A stretch of 64,000 nt of DNA from Hyalangium versicolor (lineage in GTDB: Bacteria > Myxococcota > Myxococcia > Myxococcales > Myxococcaceae): the NCBI RefSeq assembly GCF_020103695.1, contig NZ_JAHXBF010000015.1, forward strand, positions 248,001-312,000. Direction: 5' to 3'. Made by a program: the position numbers and the translations under genes. This document shows, piece after piece, positions 1-11,345 of the stretch (within the stretch, counting starts at the first letter, position 1; each line of letters starts with the position of its first letter). Below the pieces are notes generated by a model. That model was given only the letters and a program-made list of their open reading frames with translations. It was not told where the DNA came from and did no database searches.

Positions 1-816
1 GCGGGCGACCCGAACGTCTTCATCGAGAAGGGCCGCTTCAAGCTGGGCGAGCTGCAGCCCGGCGAGACGAAGTCCGCGCGCTTCCAGCTCGAGCTGAAGA
101 AGGGCTACAAGGGCGACACCTTCCCGCTGAAGCTGGCCATCATCGACGAGCCGCTCGAGGAGTTCGTCACCGAGAAGCTCGAGCTGCCGGTGAGCGCCAC
201 GCCCGTGCTGGCGCTGGAGCCCACCAAGACGCTGGTGAAGCTGTCGGACAAGGCCGAGCTGCTGTCGGCGCCGCTGCAGGACGCGCGCCCCATCGCCAAG
301 GTGGGAGCGCAGGCGGTGCTGCCCGTGGTGGCCGTGGGCAAGGGCTTCTACAAGGTGTCCCTGCAGGATGACCGCTTCGCCTTCGTCCGCACCGCGGATG
401 CTCGCGAGCAGAAGATCGGCAAGGCCGTGCTGCCCAAGAAGGTGGACTGGGTGACGAGCCTGCAGCCGCCGGACATCCACCTGGATGTGGACACCTCCCG
501 CGGCGGCGTGATGGCCAACACGGACCGGTACACCCTGTCCGGCACCGTGACGGATCCGCAGGGCCTGCTGGACATGTACGTGCTGGTGAACGACCAGAAG
601 GTCTACTTCAAGGCCGCGGACCCCAAGGGCGAGGAGCCTCGGAAGATGAAGTTCTCCGCCGAGTTCGCGCTCAAGGAGGGCAACAACAACGTCCTGGTGG
701 TGGCGCGCGAGGACCAGGACTTCGCCAGCCGCAAGACGCTGGTCATCCGGCGCCGGCCGGAGGCGGTGGCCCAGAAGCTGGCGCCCACCCCCACCGAGCA
801 GCAGAAGCCGCAGTAG
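1..816 (+). CDS. C-terminal part of a large secreted protein, possibly an S41-type carboxy-terminal protease
   Basis: The frame is open from base 1, so the gene starts upstream of the window; 271 residues are visible, ending in a Pro/Gln-rich tail. There are two all-beta segments: the first resembles the beta-sandwich that follows the protease core of large myxobacterial S41 proteins (text like IIDEPLEEFVTEKLELPV), and the second (about residues 155-255) looks Ig/cadherin-like, with phrases such as YTLSGTVTD and GNNNVLVVARE. No catalytic residues lie in the visible part, so the peptidase assignment rests on remembered family similarity and is tentative. It could be any secreted protein with C-terminal Ig-like domains. 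The stop at 814-816 is followed by a strong intrinsic terminator, so this is the last gene of its transcript. Confidence 0.55.
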   Translation, partial: AGDPNVFIEKGRFKLGELQPGETKSARFQLELKKGYKGDTFPLKLAIIDEPLEEFVTEKLELPVSATPVLALEPTKTLVKLSDKAELLSAPLQDARPIAKVGAQAVLPVVAVGKGFYKVSLQDDRFAFVRTADAREQKIGKAVLPKKVDWVTSLQPPDIHLDVDTSRGGVMANTDRYTLSGTVTDPQGLLDMYVLVNDQKVYFKAADPKGEEPRKMKFSAEFALKEGNNNVLVVAREDQDFASRKTLVIRRRPEAVAQKLAPTPTEQQKPQ

Positions 817-840
817 CCGGACTTACATCCTCCGCTCATC

Positions 841-891
841 CGGGCGGCTCTCCCGGAGGCTCCGGCCTCCAGGTGGGCCGCCCGTTTTGTT
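841..891 (+). terminator. Intrinsic terminator
   Basis: An 8-bp perfect stem (CGGGCGGC at 841-848 with GCCGCCCG at 877-884) is followed at once by TTTTGTT. Further pairing is possible inside the loop. It sits 24 bp after the stop of the upstream gene and before the next start at 971. Confidence 0.75.
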
Positions 892-970
892 GACGCTCTC
901 GGCGAGCCCACGTTAGCGTCCGAAGGGTTTGGCACCCGTTGCCGGCGGGCGCCTGGGAGGCGGTTTGAGG

Positions 971-1909
971 ATGCACGCGTTCAGTCGGTGGATGGCCCTC
1001 GCGGCGCTCGTGTCGGGGGCCGCCGCGCACGCGGATCAGAATGATCTGCAGATCACCAGGTTGGGGCGCCCCAACGAGGTGCAGACGACCTGTGATCCAG
1101 AGCAGCAGCAGACGTGCGCCACGGGCAACTCGCGGTTCCAGGCCTTCGCCCGCGCCTTCGCGGCCGGCATCAGCTCGACGAACCTGATGCCTCCGGAGAC
1201 CGTGGGGCACGCCGGCTTCAACGTGAACATGGAGCTGGCCGTCGTCAGCCTGCCGAGCAGCATCGAGCTCCCCACCGAGGGAACGCAGCCCAGCACCGTG
1301 CTGGTGCCCTCCTTCCACGTGCGCAAGGGCCTGCCCTTCTCCATCGAGCTGGGTGGCCGTGTGGGCTGGGTGGAGAAGAGCCGCATGGTGGCCACCACCG
1401 GCGAGCTGAAGTGGGCCGCCAATGAGGGCTTCACCTACCTGCCGGACATTGGGGCACGGCTCCACGTCACCCGCCTCATGGGCGTGCGCGACTTCGGCCT
1501 CACCTCGGCCGGCCTGGACCTGGGCATCGGCAAGCAGTTCCCCCTGGGCGGAATGATCACCCTCACCCCGTATGGTGGCCTGGACTTCAATTGGGTGGGC
1601 GCCGACACGGACACGCTCGACTTCAATCCGAACCGTCCCTACAACGACTCGCTGGATGGGGACTCACTCGGGGCGCTCCAGGACACGGACGTCTACAAGC
1701 GCGTGAAGCTCTCGGACAACATGACCCAGCGCATCTACGGCGGCGCGCGCTTCATCGGCGGCGTGCTGCAGTTGGGCGCAGAGATCTCCTTCTCGCGCCT
1801 GGGCAGCGTGAGGCTAGACCCACGTCCGGATAACGAGGCCTCGACCACCGAGACCCGGGCCCTGCCCACGGTCGTCACCTTCAGCACCTCGCTCGGCCTG
1901 GACTTCTAG
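971..1909 (+). CDS. Outer-membrane beta-barrel-like secreted protein
   Basis: 312 residues from the ATG at 971. An upstream in-frame TTG at 929 would prepend 14 Gly/Arg-rich residues and spoil the signal peptide, so 971 is preferred. The N-terminus MHAFSRWMALAALVSGAAAHA is a good Sec signal with likely cleavage after AHA. The mature part has alternating hydrophobic/polar beta strands with many Gly and aromatics (VGWVEKSRM, ITLTPYGGLDFNWVGAD, RIYGGARFIGG) and ends in the aromatic residue F, as outer-membrane barrels do. I do not recognise a named family; it looks like a myxobacterial outer-membrane protein of unknown function. It converges with the phosphodiesterase gene across a 117-bp gap holding a small TGTCTG/CAGACA hairpin near 1960. 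Confidence 0.6.
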   Translation: MHAFSRWMALAALVSGAAAHADQNDLQITRLGRPNEVQTTCDPEQQQTCATGNSRFQAFARAFAAGISSTNLMPPETVGHAGFNVNMELAVVSLPSSIELPTEGTQPSTVLVPSFHVRKGLPFSIELGGRVGWVEKSRMVATTGELKWAANEGFTYLPDIGARLHVTRLMGVRDFGLTSAGLDLGIGKQFPLGGMITLTPYGGLDFNWVGADTDTLDFNPNRPYNDSLDGDSLGALQDTDVYKRVKLSDNMTQRIYGGARFIGGVLQLGAEISFSRLGSVRLDPRPDNEASTTETRALPTVVTFSTSLGLDF

Positions 1910-2026
1910 TCCCGAGGCCACCCGAAGCAGCCCCCCTGGCGGCGCGGAGTTTGCGAACTTGTCTGCTTGTCAGACAGGTTGGCTCGAACTGCGCCCGGAG
2001 GGGACCTCCTCCGTGCTCGTAGGGAC

Positions 2027-2752
2027 TCAGGCCGCCTGGCTCAGGGCCTTGCGCAGCGCTCCGGGCCGGTTGGTGATGAGGTAGGAGATCCCCAGCTCCT
2101 CCAGTTGCCGGGCGCGCTCGGGGGCATCCACCGTCCACACCGCCACGCGCAGCCCCGCCGCCGTCCACTCCGCCACCCGCTCCGGGGTGCAGGCCTCGTG
2201 GAACGGGTGCACCGAATGCGAGGACACCAGCGGGCTCAGCACGTAGGCCTGAGGCCCCCACGGCTTGTCTGGATCGATCAGGAAGCCACGGCGCAGGGTG
2301 GGCGCAGCCGCCGCCAGCCGGAACAGGCACATGGGGTTGAAGCTGGAGATCACCACCCGCTCGGCCAGCCCGCGCCGCGTGACGAGCTCCGCCACCTTCT
2401 TCGCCAGCCCTTTGTCGTCAAAGTGGTCACACTTCAGCTCGATGTTGATGAGGAAGTGCGAGGGGAGCGCCTCCACCACCTCCTCGAGCAGGGGGATGCG
2501 CGCGGGACGAAAGCCCAGGGGCGTGCCTACGTCCGCCCGCTGGAGCTTCCACCAGGCGGTGGTGCGGACATCCCAGGGCAGCCCCGCGAGCCGGTCCAGC
2601 TTCTCGTCGTGGCACACCACCACCTCTCCGGAGCCGCACACCATGGCGTCCAATTCCACGCCGTCGGCGCCTTGGCGCACGGCCTCGGCGAAGGCATCCA
2701 GGGTGTTCTCGGGGGCGTCGGCGCTGGCGCCTCGGTGGGCGAGCAGGAGCAT
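2027..2752 (-). CDS. Glycerophosphodiester phosphodiesterase
   Basis: 241 residues from the ATG at 2752; the frame stays open further upstream, but that part runs through the divergent promoter and lacks family similarity. The enzyme cleaves glycerophosphodiesters to an alcohol and glycerol-3-phosphate in phospholipid turnover. The GDPD TIM-barrel signature starts the protein: LLLAHRGASADAPENT supplies the HRG and the E of PENT, followed by DGVELDAMV (ELD metal ligands), VVVCHDEKLDRL (the catalytic H in HDE), NIELK, and AVWTVD near the end. There is no signal peptide, so it is cytoplasmic. Its length is typical of the short bacterial UgpQ-like form. It diverges from the TatA-like gene with 109 bp between starts. 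Confidence 0.9.
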   Translation of the reverse strand: MLLLAHRGASADAPENTLDAFAEAVRQGADGVELDAMVCGSGEVVVCHDEKLDRLAGLPWDVRTTAWWKLQRADVGTPLGFRPARIPLLEEVVEALPSHFLINIELKCDHFDDKGLAKKVAELVTRRGLAERVVISSFNPMCLFRLAAAAPTLRRGFLIDPDKPWGPQAYVLSPLVSSHSVHPFHEACTPERVAEWTAAGLRVAVWTVDAPERARQLEELGISYLITNRPGALRKALSQAA

Positions 2753-2861
2753 GGCGGCAGTCTGCGACAGAACCGGCTCCCCGGGAGGCAGAAGTGCACC
2801 GTTCCGTCCTCCACGGACAGGTGGCTTGCCTCTCCCAGGGGTTTGCTGCACTGTGAGGCCC

Positions 2862-3080
2862 ATGTTCGGGCTGGGCCTTGGAGAGATCATCGTCCTCGGG
2901 TTCGTCCTGGTGGTGGTGTTCTCCGCCTCCAGGATGGGCCAGCTGGGCAACGCCGTGGGCAAGTTCGTCTACTCGTTCAAGAAGGCCTCCAAGGGCGAGG
3001 ACTTCGTGGACGTGAAGCCCCTGCCCCCCGCTCGGCGCGGCAACACGGACGCCGAGTACACGGACTCCAAGAAGAGCTGA
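2862..3080 (+). CDS. TatA/TatE-type twin-arginine translocase subunit
   Basis: 72 residues: MFGLGLGEIIVLGFVLVVVFSASRMGQ and onward. The short N-terminal transmembrane helix (about residues 4-21), the turn with SASRMGQLGNAVGKFV, and the amphipathic helix after it match TatA/E proteins, which form the protein-conducting part of the Tat pathway. The family FG motif near the end of the helix is replaced by FS, and the usual P of FGP is absent, so it may be a diverged paralogue. No tatB or tatC is adjacent. The start is fixed by the family's N-terminus. Confidence 0.75.
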   Translation: MFGLGLGEIIVLGFVLVVVFSASRMGQLGNAVGKFVYSFKKASKGEDFVDVKPLPPARRGNTDAEYTDSKKS

Positions 3081-3162
3081 GGGCGGGCTCCCGCGAGCCT
3101 TCCAGCCAGCCCCCTGTAGCCCCCCGGACCGTGCATCAATGCAGGGCGCCCGTGTCTGCTCG

Positions 3163-3705
3163 CTACGGGTTGTGCGACACCGTCACAGGGAACTGGAGAA
3201 GCTGGGCGACGACCTGGGTCGGCGCGCCGATAGGAGCGAGCTCCACAGGCTCCTGGAGCTGGTAGACAGAGCCCTGCGGCGGAAACACCGTCAGGTTGTC
3301 GTTGACCAGCCTGGCCGTCTTCTTCTGCGACAACTGCAGGGGCGGTCCACCACCGGGCGGCTTCTCAATCGTTGTCACGAAATCAAGGAACAGCGTCTGC
3401 CGGAACTTCGGCGGGAGATTCCCGACGAGCTCCAACAAGCTGAGCGGTGTCGTATCAACATCCGCCTGGCTCAGGGTGACCTTGCCAAGCACCGGGCTGT
3501 CCGCCGACACCTCGAAGCCAATGACCTTCAGCTTGACGCCACCGAGTCCGGCCCCAAGGTTGGCCTCGACCCGAACCTTGATTCCCCCCTTGAAGTCCAG
3601 CGTCACGAGCCCGAGGACGTTCACTTGAAGCGGAACGTTGACGGCATACATGCTCATCGGGATTTCCAAACCAATCGGCGGAATCAGACCACCCATCGAA
3701 TACAT
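3163..3705 (-). CDS. Hypothetical beta-rich protein
   Basis: 180 residues with no signal peptide, no transmembrane helix and no motif I recognise. The start at 3705 has a good ribosome-binding site (GAAAGGGAG about 9 bases upstream on the minus strand). The first 80 residues are runs of beta-type hydrophobics (VNVPLQVNVLGLVTLDF, VRVEANLGAGLGGVKLKVIGF), then a Pro/Gly-rich loop (PPGGGPP) and a second beta segment. Codon use looks like the neighbours'. It converges towards the TatA-like gene with an 82-bp gap and is divergent from the histidine kinase. Confidence 0.55.
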   Translation of the reverse strand: MYSMGGLIPPIGLEIPMSMYAVNVPLQVNVLGLVTLDFKGGIKVRVEANLGAGLGGVKLKVIGFEVSADSPVLGKVTLSQADVDTTPLSLLELVGNLPPKFRQTLFLDFVTTIEKPPGGGPPLQLSQKKTARLVNDNLTVFPPQGSVYQLQEPVELAPIGAPTQVVAQLLQFPVTVSHNP

Positions 3706-3900
3706 CTGACACTCCCTTTCAGTTGCTCAAGAATCGAGAACACCGTTGACTCGCGCTGCCCAGGTTCATGGGCCCTGGATGCCAGGGAATTGCCCCCAGC
3801 GAGCAGGATTGGATCTAGGCCAGCGACTCGACCCCGAGCATTGGGATCTTTGTTGAATTGACAGCCGAGAGAGAGTGTGTCTGCTCATTGGACTTTCGAA

Positions 3901-6114
<2,214 letters not shown>

Positions 6115-6140
6115 GGACTGGTCGCAGATGGGGGCGCGCG

Positions 6141-6770
6141 GTGCACGGTCTCTCCAACCCAGAACGTCCCACCGTGTTCGTCGTGGATGACGATCCCTCG
6201 GTCCTGCGCAGCCTCTCGCGCATGTTCAAGCTGGAAGGCTACGCCGTCGAGAGCTTCGAACACCCGCGGCAGATGCTGGAGCAGAAGCCCGGACGGCGCC
6301 CCGGGTGCGTGGTGATGGACCTGCGCATGCCCGAGCTGAGCGGGCTGGAGCTCCAGGAGGAGCTGCGGCGCAGCGGGTGGAAGCACCCCGTCGTCTTCAT
6401 CAGCGGCCAGGGCGATGTCCCCGCGGCCGTGAAGGCCATGAAGTCCGGTGCCGTGGACTTCCTGCCCAAGCCCGTCAGCACCGACGAGCTGCTCGAGGCC
6501 GTGAAACGCGCGCTGGCCCACGATCAGGCGGCGACGGCCTCCGAGTTGGAGCACGAAGCGCTCCGGGCCCGCTTCTCCTCTCTCACTCCCCGTGAGTGGG
6601 AGGTCTGCCAGCGGGTGGCGCAGGGGCTGCTCAACAAGCAGATCGCCGCCGAGCTGGGCACCGCCGAGCAGACGGTGCGCCTGCAGCGCAGCCGCGTCAT
6701 GGAGAAGTTGTCCGTGGATTCAGTGCCAGAGCTGGTGCGGATGCTCGAGCGGCTGGGCTCGCAGCCGTAA
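6141..6770 (+). CDS. FixJ/NarL-type response regulator
   Basis: 209 residues from a GTG. The receiver domain (about 10-125) has the acidic pair in VVDDD, phospho-acceptor D60 in CVVMDLRMP, S/T in FISGQGD and the conserved K in DFLPKPV. The output domain is a LuxR-type helix-turn-helix: LTPREWEVCQRVAQGLLNKQ, then IAAELGTAEQTVRLQRSRVM. This is the FixJ/TodT layout. It follows the sensor kinase gene by 26 bp, so the two are very likely a cognate pair. Targets are unknown. Confidence 0.9.
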   Translation: MHGLSNPERPTVFVVDDDPSVLRSLSRMFKLEGYAVESFEHPRQMLEQKPGRRPGCVVMDLRMPELSGLELQEELRRSGWKHPVVFISGQGDVPAAVKAMKSGAVDFLPKPVSTDELLEAVKRALAHDQAATASELEHEALRARFSSLTPREWEVCQRVAQGLLNKQIAAELGTAEQTVRLQRSRVMEKLSVDSVPELVRMLERLGSQP

Positions 6771-6863
6771 AGACAGGCACTTTTTCCGAGCTTAGCAGGA
6801 TTACAGGCTCACTGTCTATTCAACACTCCATCTATAGTTTCACTCTGAGTCCATGCCTAGATA

Positions 6864-9668
6864 GTGGGCGTGGACATCCCCCGAAATCCCGAACTCGAAG
6901 CGACCCTCGTCAAGGAAGGGGGGGAGCCGCCTCCGGCTCGCAGGCGCATCCCCGCGACGCTCGCCACACGGTTCGAGCACCTCCAATTCGCTGGCGAAGG
7001 GGCGATGGGGACTGTCTACCGGGGCGAGGATGCACAGCTCGGCCGCCCCATCGCGCTGAAGCTCCTCAAGAGCGCTGACCCATCCGTCTACCGCCGGTTC
7101 ATCGCCGAGGCGCGCTCCCAGGCGCGCATCCGGCACGACCATGTGTGCGGCGTGTATGAGGCCGGGCTCGCGGAGGGCGAGCCGTACATCGTCATGCAGT
7201 ACATCGACGGTGAGCCCCTGTCGCGCGTGCACTCGCGTCTGACGATCGAGCAGCAAGTGAAGCTGCTCCAGGAAGTCTCCCTCGCGGTGCATGAGGCACA
7301 CCGGCAGGGGCTGATCCACCGGGACCTCAAGCCCGGGAACATCCTCGTCGAGCACCCCGAGGACGGCTCGTGGAAGCCGTATGTCGTGGACTTCGGGCTG
7401 GCGCGAGAAGTCTCGGAGCAGGGGCTGACCCAGACGGGCGAGGTGCTGGGCACTCCGGCCTATATGTCTCCCGAGCAGGCCAACGGGGATGTGCACCAGT
7501 TGGATCGCCGCTCGGACGTGTACTCGCTGGGCGCCACGCTGTACGACGTGATCGCCGGCCGGCCTCCCTTTGTCTCCGAGCATCCGTGGAAGCTGCTGTT
7601 GATCTCGGCGACGGAGGATCCTCCCCTGCTGGGCCAGGTGAAGCCGGGCGTCCACAAGGATCTCGAGACCGTGGTGATGAAGTGCCTGGAGCGAGAGCCG
7701 GCACGTCGCTACGACTCGGCGCGGGCCCTCGCGGAGGAGCTCCAGCGGATCCTCGACGGGGTGCCCATCCAGGCGAGGCGGGCCTCCTGGAGCCACCGCC
7801 TGTGGAAGCAGGCCCTCCGGCACAAGCTGCTCACGGTGAGCCTGGGCGTGCTCATGCTCGGAGTGCTCGGGGCTGGCGCCATCTGGGTGGGCGCCCAGCG
7901 GCACGCGGCGGAGCAGGCACGGCTCGCCCGGGAGTTGGGGGAGACGGTGAAGGAGATGGAGCTGTTCCTGCGTGGAGCGTACGGGCTGCCGCTCCATGAC
8001 GTGGAGCGGGAGCGCAACGTCGTGCGCACCCGGCTCCAGGAGATCGCCCGGGACATGCGCGCGACGGGTGAGGCCGGAGCTGGGCCCGGCCACTACGCGC
8101 TCGGACTGGGAGAGTTCGCGCTCGGTGAGCCCGCGCTGGCTCGGGAGCACCTGGAGAAGGCACTCGCGGCCGGGTACTCCTCGGCGAGCCTCGAATATGC
8201 GCTCGGGCGGGCGCTGGGAGAGCTGTTCCGGCGCGCCCTGGAGGATACCCGGCGCATCACCAACGCCGAGGAGCGGCAGAAGAAGGTTGCACTCCTGGAA
8301 CAGGAGCTCCGCGACCCTGCATTGCGCCACCTGCGCTCGGCCATGGACGCCCGGCTCGAGGTGCCTGAGTACGTGGAGGGGCTGATTGCCCTGTACGAGG
8401 GCAACCACGAGGAGGCGATCGCGAAGGCCCGCGAGGCGTTCGACAAGGCGCCGTGGATGTATGAGCCGAAGAAGCTCGAGGGGGACGCGCTGTACGCCGA
8501 GGGCAGCAAGTACCGGCACGACGCGGCGTTCGACTACGAGAAGATGAAGGGCTACTTCGACCGCGCCGCGCAGGCCTACCGGGCCGCGGCGGAGATGGGC
8601 CGCAGCGACCCGGCCATCCACCTGGCGGAGTGCACGCTCTGGGAGAAGATGGGGTGGGGGGACTACTCGCAGGGCCTGCCCCCTGGCCCCTCTTTTGAGA
8701 TGGCGGAGGCTGCCTGCGACCGCGCGGTGCACGCGAGTTCGAAGCAGAGCGAGGCTCTGGTGCAACGAGCCACCGTGATCCTGGCGCGGGTGTTCACGCT
8801 GGGAAGCAACGTCTCGGAGGCCACCATCACCATGGTGGACGAAGCGCTCAAGAGCGCGCAGATGGGGTTGCGAGCAAGCCCCCAGGATGTCATGGCCCGC
8901 TACGCAGTGGCCCAGGCCCTCTATCATCAGGCCCGCATCCTGGATGAGCTGGGCCGCGAAGCCTCCCTGGAACCGTCCATCACCGCGTACCAGCAAGTCC
9001 TCTCGCTGGAGCCAGGATTCACCTGGGCTCACAACGAGTTGGGGGAAGCGTACCTTGAGGAGGCCAAGAAGGCCGTCGAGCAGGGGCGAGAACCCACCGC
9101 CCTGCTAGAGATGGCGGTCGACCAGTACGAACAGGCTCTGGCGCTCGACCCCAGCTTCGCACTACCCGTGGGCGGCCTGTTGGACGCGGCGACGCTGCGA
9201 CTCGAGACAGCGAGCGCACGGAGACAAGAGGCGCCAGAAGCCCTCGCGGCGCTCTCCCAAGCCGTGGCCCGGTTCGAACGGATCGGCTCCAGCCCGTGGG
9301 TCGTCGCCTTGTGGAAGGCGCGCGAGCAGCGACTCCGGGCCCACCATGAATTCTCGCTCGGCCGAGATGCACGCCAACCGTTGGAGAAGGCCTTCGACAT
9401 CATCCGCGCCATCGGCGGAGATCCTCCAACGGATGCCTGGCTGCTCGACGAGTTGCTCCGAGGCCGCCTCCTGGAAGTGGAGAACGAGCGGCGGCAGGGG
9501 CGCAATCCGGCCACGGCTCTGGAGAAGGCACTCGCAGGGCTGCGGAAGATGGGCGAGATCAACGGCCAGCGCGCCAAGGCGACCTGCAAGGACGCGATCC
9601 CTCTCAGCCCGCTCCTCGCAAGGGAGTGTCAGCGCATCTCGAGCGATGCCCGCACACCTGTCCGATGA
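6864..9668 (+). CDS. Transmembrane Ser/Thr protein kinase with helical-repeat C-terminus
   Basis: 934 residues from a GTG; an in-frame GTG two codons later is the main alternative. The N-terminal Hanks-type kinase domain (about 35-300) is complete: Gly loop GEGAMGTV (44-51), K66 in ALKLL, catalytic HRDLKPGN (D154), DFG at D176, and GTPAYMSPEQ. A single transmembrane helix (about 323-343, LTVSLGVLMLGVLGAGAIWVG) separates it from a long helical region with TPR-like units (for example ALAREHLEKALAAGYSSASL and AVDQYEQALALDPSFALP). The topology puts the kinase in the cytoplasm and the repeats outside. A 93-bp relatively AT-rich gap upstream probably holds its promoter. Such kinases are numerous in myxobacteria and act in development and signalling. 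Confidence 0.9.
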   Translation: MGVDIPRNPELEATLVKEGGEPPPARRRIPATLATRFEHLQFAGEGAMGTVYRGEDAQLGRPIALKLLKSADPSVYRRFIAEARSQARIRHDHVCGVYEAGLAEGEPYIVMQYIDGEPLSRVHSRLTIEQQVKLLQEVSLAVHEAHRQGLIHRDLKPGNILVEHPEDGSWKPYVVDFGLAREVSEQGLTQTGEVLGTPAYMSPEQANGDVHQLDRRSDVYSLGATLYDVIAGRPPFVSEHPWKLLLISATEDPPLLGQVKPGVHKDLETVVMKCLEREPARRYDSARALAEELQRILDGVPIQARRASWSHRLWKQALRHKLLTVSLGVLMLGVLGAGAIWVGAQRHAAEQARLARELGETVKEMELFLRGAYGLPLHDVERERNVVRTRLQEIARDMRATGEAGAGPGHYALGLGEFALGEPALAREHLEKALAAGYSSASLEYALGRALGELFRRALEDTRRITNAEERQKKVALLEQELRDPALRHLRSAMDARLEVPEYVEGLIALYEGNHEEAIAKAREAFDKAPWMYEPKKLEGDALYAEGSKYRHDAAFDYEKMKGYFDRAAQAYRAAAEMGRSDPAIHLAECTLWEKMGWGDYSQGLPPGPSFEMAEAACDRAVHASSKQSEALVQRATVILARVFTLGSNVSEATITMVDEALKSAQMGLRASPQDVMARYAVAQALYHQARILDELGREASLEPSITAYQQVLSLEPGFTWAHNELGEAYLEEAKKAVEQGREPTALLEMAVDQYEQALALDPSFALPVGGLLDAATLRLETASARRQEAPEALAALSQAVARFERIGSSPWVVALWKAREQRLRAHHEFSLGRDARQPLEKAFDIIRAIGGDPPTDAWLLDELLRGRLLEVENERRQGRNPATALEKALAGLRKMGEINGQRAKATCKDAIPLSPLLARECQRISSDARTPVR

Positions 9669-9723
9669 GCCCATGCCCCGTGCCACCTGCCTTTTCCCAA
9701 CCCAAACTCTCCTGGAGACTCCC

Positions 9724-10578
9724 ATGCAGCCGCAGCTCGCTCGTCTTTTGTTCCTCACAGCCATCATCATCGGCCTCGCCGGATGTGGAAGCGCCGAGGA
9801 GGCCCTTGAGCAGGAGCCTCATCTCTCCACCATCGGACAGGCCAAGATCAGCGAACGCCCACCGCCCACCGGCATGAACGGCACCCTGCCCTCATGCTTC
9901 TGGGCGCATGGCACCCAGCAGGCACTCAGGACGCTGGGGAGCGCCGCGCTCGATCAGGGTTCGGGGCTGCTGCCAAACATCCCCCTGAGCCAGGTCGACA
10001 CGTCCTGTCGGCACGTCCTGCGCTCCGCCGTCGAGTGCGCCCTCACGCCGGACCAATCCGTCACGGATCCGGTGACGGGCGAGAGCTACTCGGGTTGGTG
10101 GGGGCTGGCGCCCTCGTGGCGCGGCGCAGTGCTGGACACCTCGGGCCGCCGGTACGTGACGGGGTGCATGGTCCAGCGGCTCAACTACTACGGAACCGAG
10201 GTCCCCATCCTCCTCGAGGGGCCCCACTCCGCCATCAGCCAGAACGCCACCTTCGGCCCCCAGTACCCCATCCTGGAGTCCACCGTCTTCGGCGACCTGT
10301 TCTCCTCCCCCACGCCCCTGCTCGGAATCCTGCCCGCGTTCAACCTGTACGTCTGCTGGGAGTCCCTGCTGCCCCAGTCCTGTGGCCTGCTGGGCCTGCC
10401 CCTGCTCCTCGAGAAGCGCATCTGCGACGACGCGCCGCTGTGCGGCATCATGCCGGTGGGGCCGTGCGCCCTCTCCTGCGTGCAGAATGGCCCGTACTGG
10501 AAGTGCCCTCCGGGCCTGCTCGCTCCGCTGCAGACGGAGACGGTCCGCGTGAAGCTGGAGACGCAGAGCTGCCAGTGA
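9724..10578 (+). CDS. Cys-containing secreted lipoprotein of unknown function
   Basis: 284 residues from the ATG at 9724, with GGAG at good spacing. The N-terminus MQPQLARLLFLTAIIIGLAGC ends in a lipobox (LAGC), so the mature protein is a lipoprotein. The mature part has many Cys residues spread through it, as expected for disulphide-bonded secreted proteins, and a segment with TDPVTGESYSGWWGLAPSW. I recognise no family. It starts 55 bp after the kinase stop and may be co-transcribed with it. It converges with the next gene, whose stop is only 3 bp away. Confidence 0.65.
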   Translation: MQPQLARLLFLTAIIIGLAGCGSAEEALEQEPHLSTIGQAKISERPPPTGMNGTLPSCFWAHGTQQALRTLGSAALDQGSGLLPNIPLSQVDTSCRHVLRSAVECALTPDQSVTDPVTGESYSGWWGLAPSWRGAVLDTSGRRYVTGCMVQRLNYYGTEVPILLEGPHSAISQNATFGPQYPILESTVFGDLFSSPTPLLGILPAFNLYVCWESLLPQSCGLLGLPLLLEKRICDDAPLCGIMPVGPCALSCVQNGPYWKCPPGLLAPLQTETVRVKLETQSCQ

Positions 10579-10581
10579 GCC

Positions 10582-11334
10582 CTACCCTCTCAGGGGCCCC
10601 TGTTGGAGCAGGCGCGCGGCCTGCTCTCGCAGCGAGGGGTGCACCGAGGAGTCCGCCGCCAGTTCCTCCAAGTCCGTGCTGTTCAGCAGGGGGACGATCT
10701 TCGCCCCCACCTCGGGCGGCAGGTACGGGTTGAACACGAGCGCGCGCCGCACCAGGTGGCGCGCCGACCAGCGCGAGGACTTCCAGATCTCCACCAGCGG
10801 CTCGGGGCGGGCCGGCCGGCGCGCGGCCATGCGCACCACGAGCGGCTCGGTGAGGCGCGGGTTGAGCAGCGCGTTGCGCACCACCGAGGGGTCGCTCACG
10901 ATGGCCAGCCGGGCCAGCACATCCGGATCCTTCGTCAGTCGCGCCTGCTGCTTCATGTGCCCCAGCGACTGGGTAAAGGCCTTCGCGTCCGCCTTGGCCG
11001 CCGCGCCCGGATCCAGCTCCTGGCGCGCGGGGCCCTCGGCGAACAGGTCCGCCACCGTGGGCAGCACCTGCACCTGCGCCAACCGCCGCAGCTCATCCGC
11101 GTAGGGGATCTGCTCCGCCTCCATGGCCAGCGCCGCCACGAAGGCCGACAGCACGTGCGTGGCAGGCTCCCAGCCCGAGCGGGCCAGGGAGATGAGGTGG
11201 CTGATCAGCTCGTTGGCGTCGAGCGGATCGTACCGGGCGATCTCTCGCGCCGCCGCCTTGCGGAGGATCTCGCTGCTGCCGCTCAGCCCATGCAGCCGCA
11301 GCGCGAGATTTCGAGCCTGTTCCTGGGTCGGCAT
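10582..11334 (-). CDS. Helical-repeat (HEAT/leucine-rich-variant-like) cytoplasmic protein
   Basis: 250 residues, all helical by composition, with no signal peptide. Repeated short units such as DPSVVRNALLNPRLTEPLV, RWSARHLVRRALVFNPYLPP and DSSVHPSLREQAARLL are typical of leucine-rich-variant or HEAT-like solenoids, which serve as protein-binding scaffolds. It starts 11 bp after the stop of the zinc-ribbon gene, so the two should form one transcript; a joint role is inferred from that alone. Confidence 0.6.
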   Translation of the reverse strand: MPTQEQARNLALRLHGLSGSSEILRKAAAREIARYDPLDANELISHLISLARSGWEPATHVLSAFVAALAMEAEQIPYADELRRLAQVQVLPTVADLFAEGPARQELDPGAAAKADAKAFTQSLGHMKQQARLTKDPDVLARLAIVSDPSVVRNALLNPRLTEPLVVRMAARRPARPEPLVEIWKSSRWSARHLVRRALVFNPYLPPEVGAKIVPLLNSTDLEELAADSSVHPSLREQAARLLQQGPLRG

Positions 11335-11345
11335 CGCCAGCCTCC

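Noticed and set aside
930..944. A sigma-54 promoter (TGGCAC and TTGCC)
   Set aside because: The GG-to-GC spacing is 8 rather than 10 bases.
6840..9032. 730-codon minus-strand frame opposite the Ser/Thr kinase
   Set aside because: Shadow of the kinase gene; no protein-like text and no ribosome-binding site.
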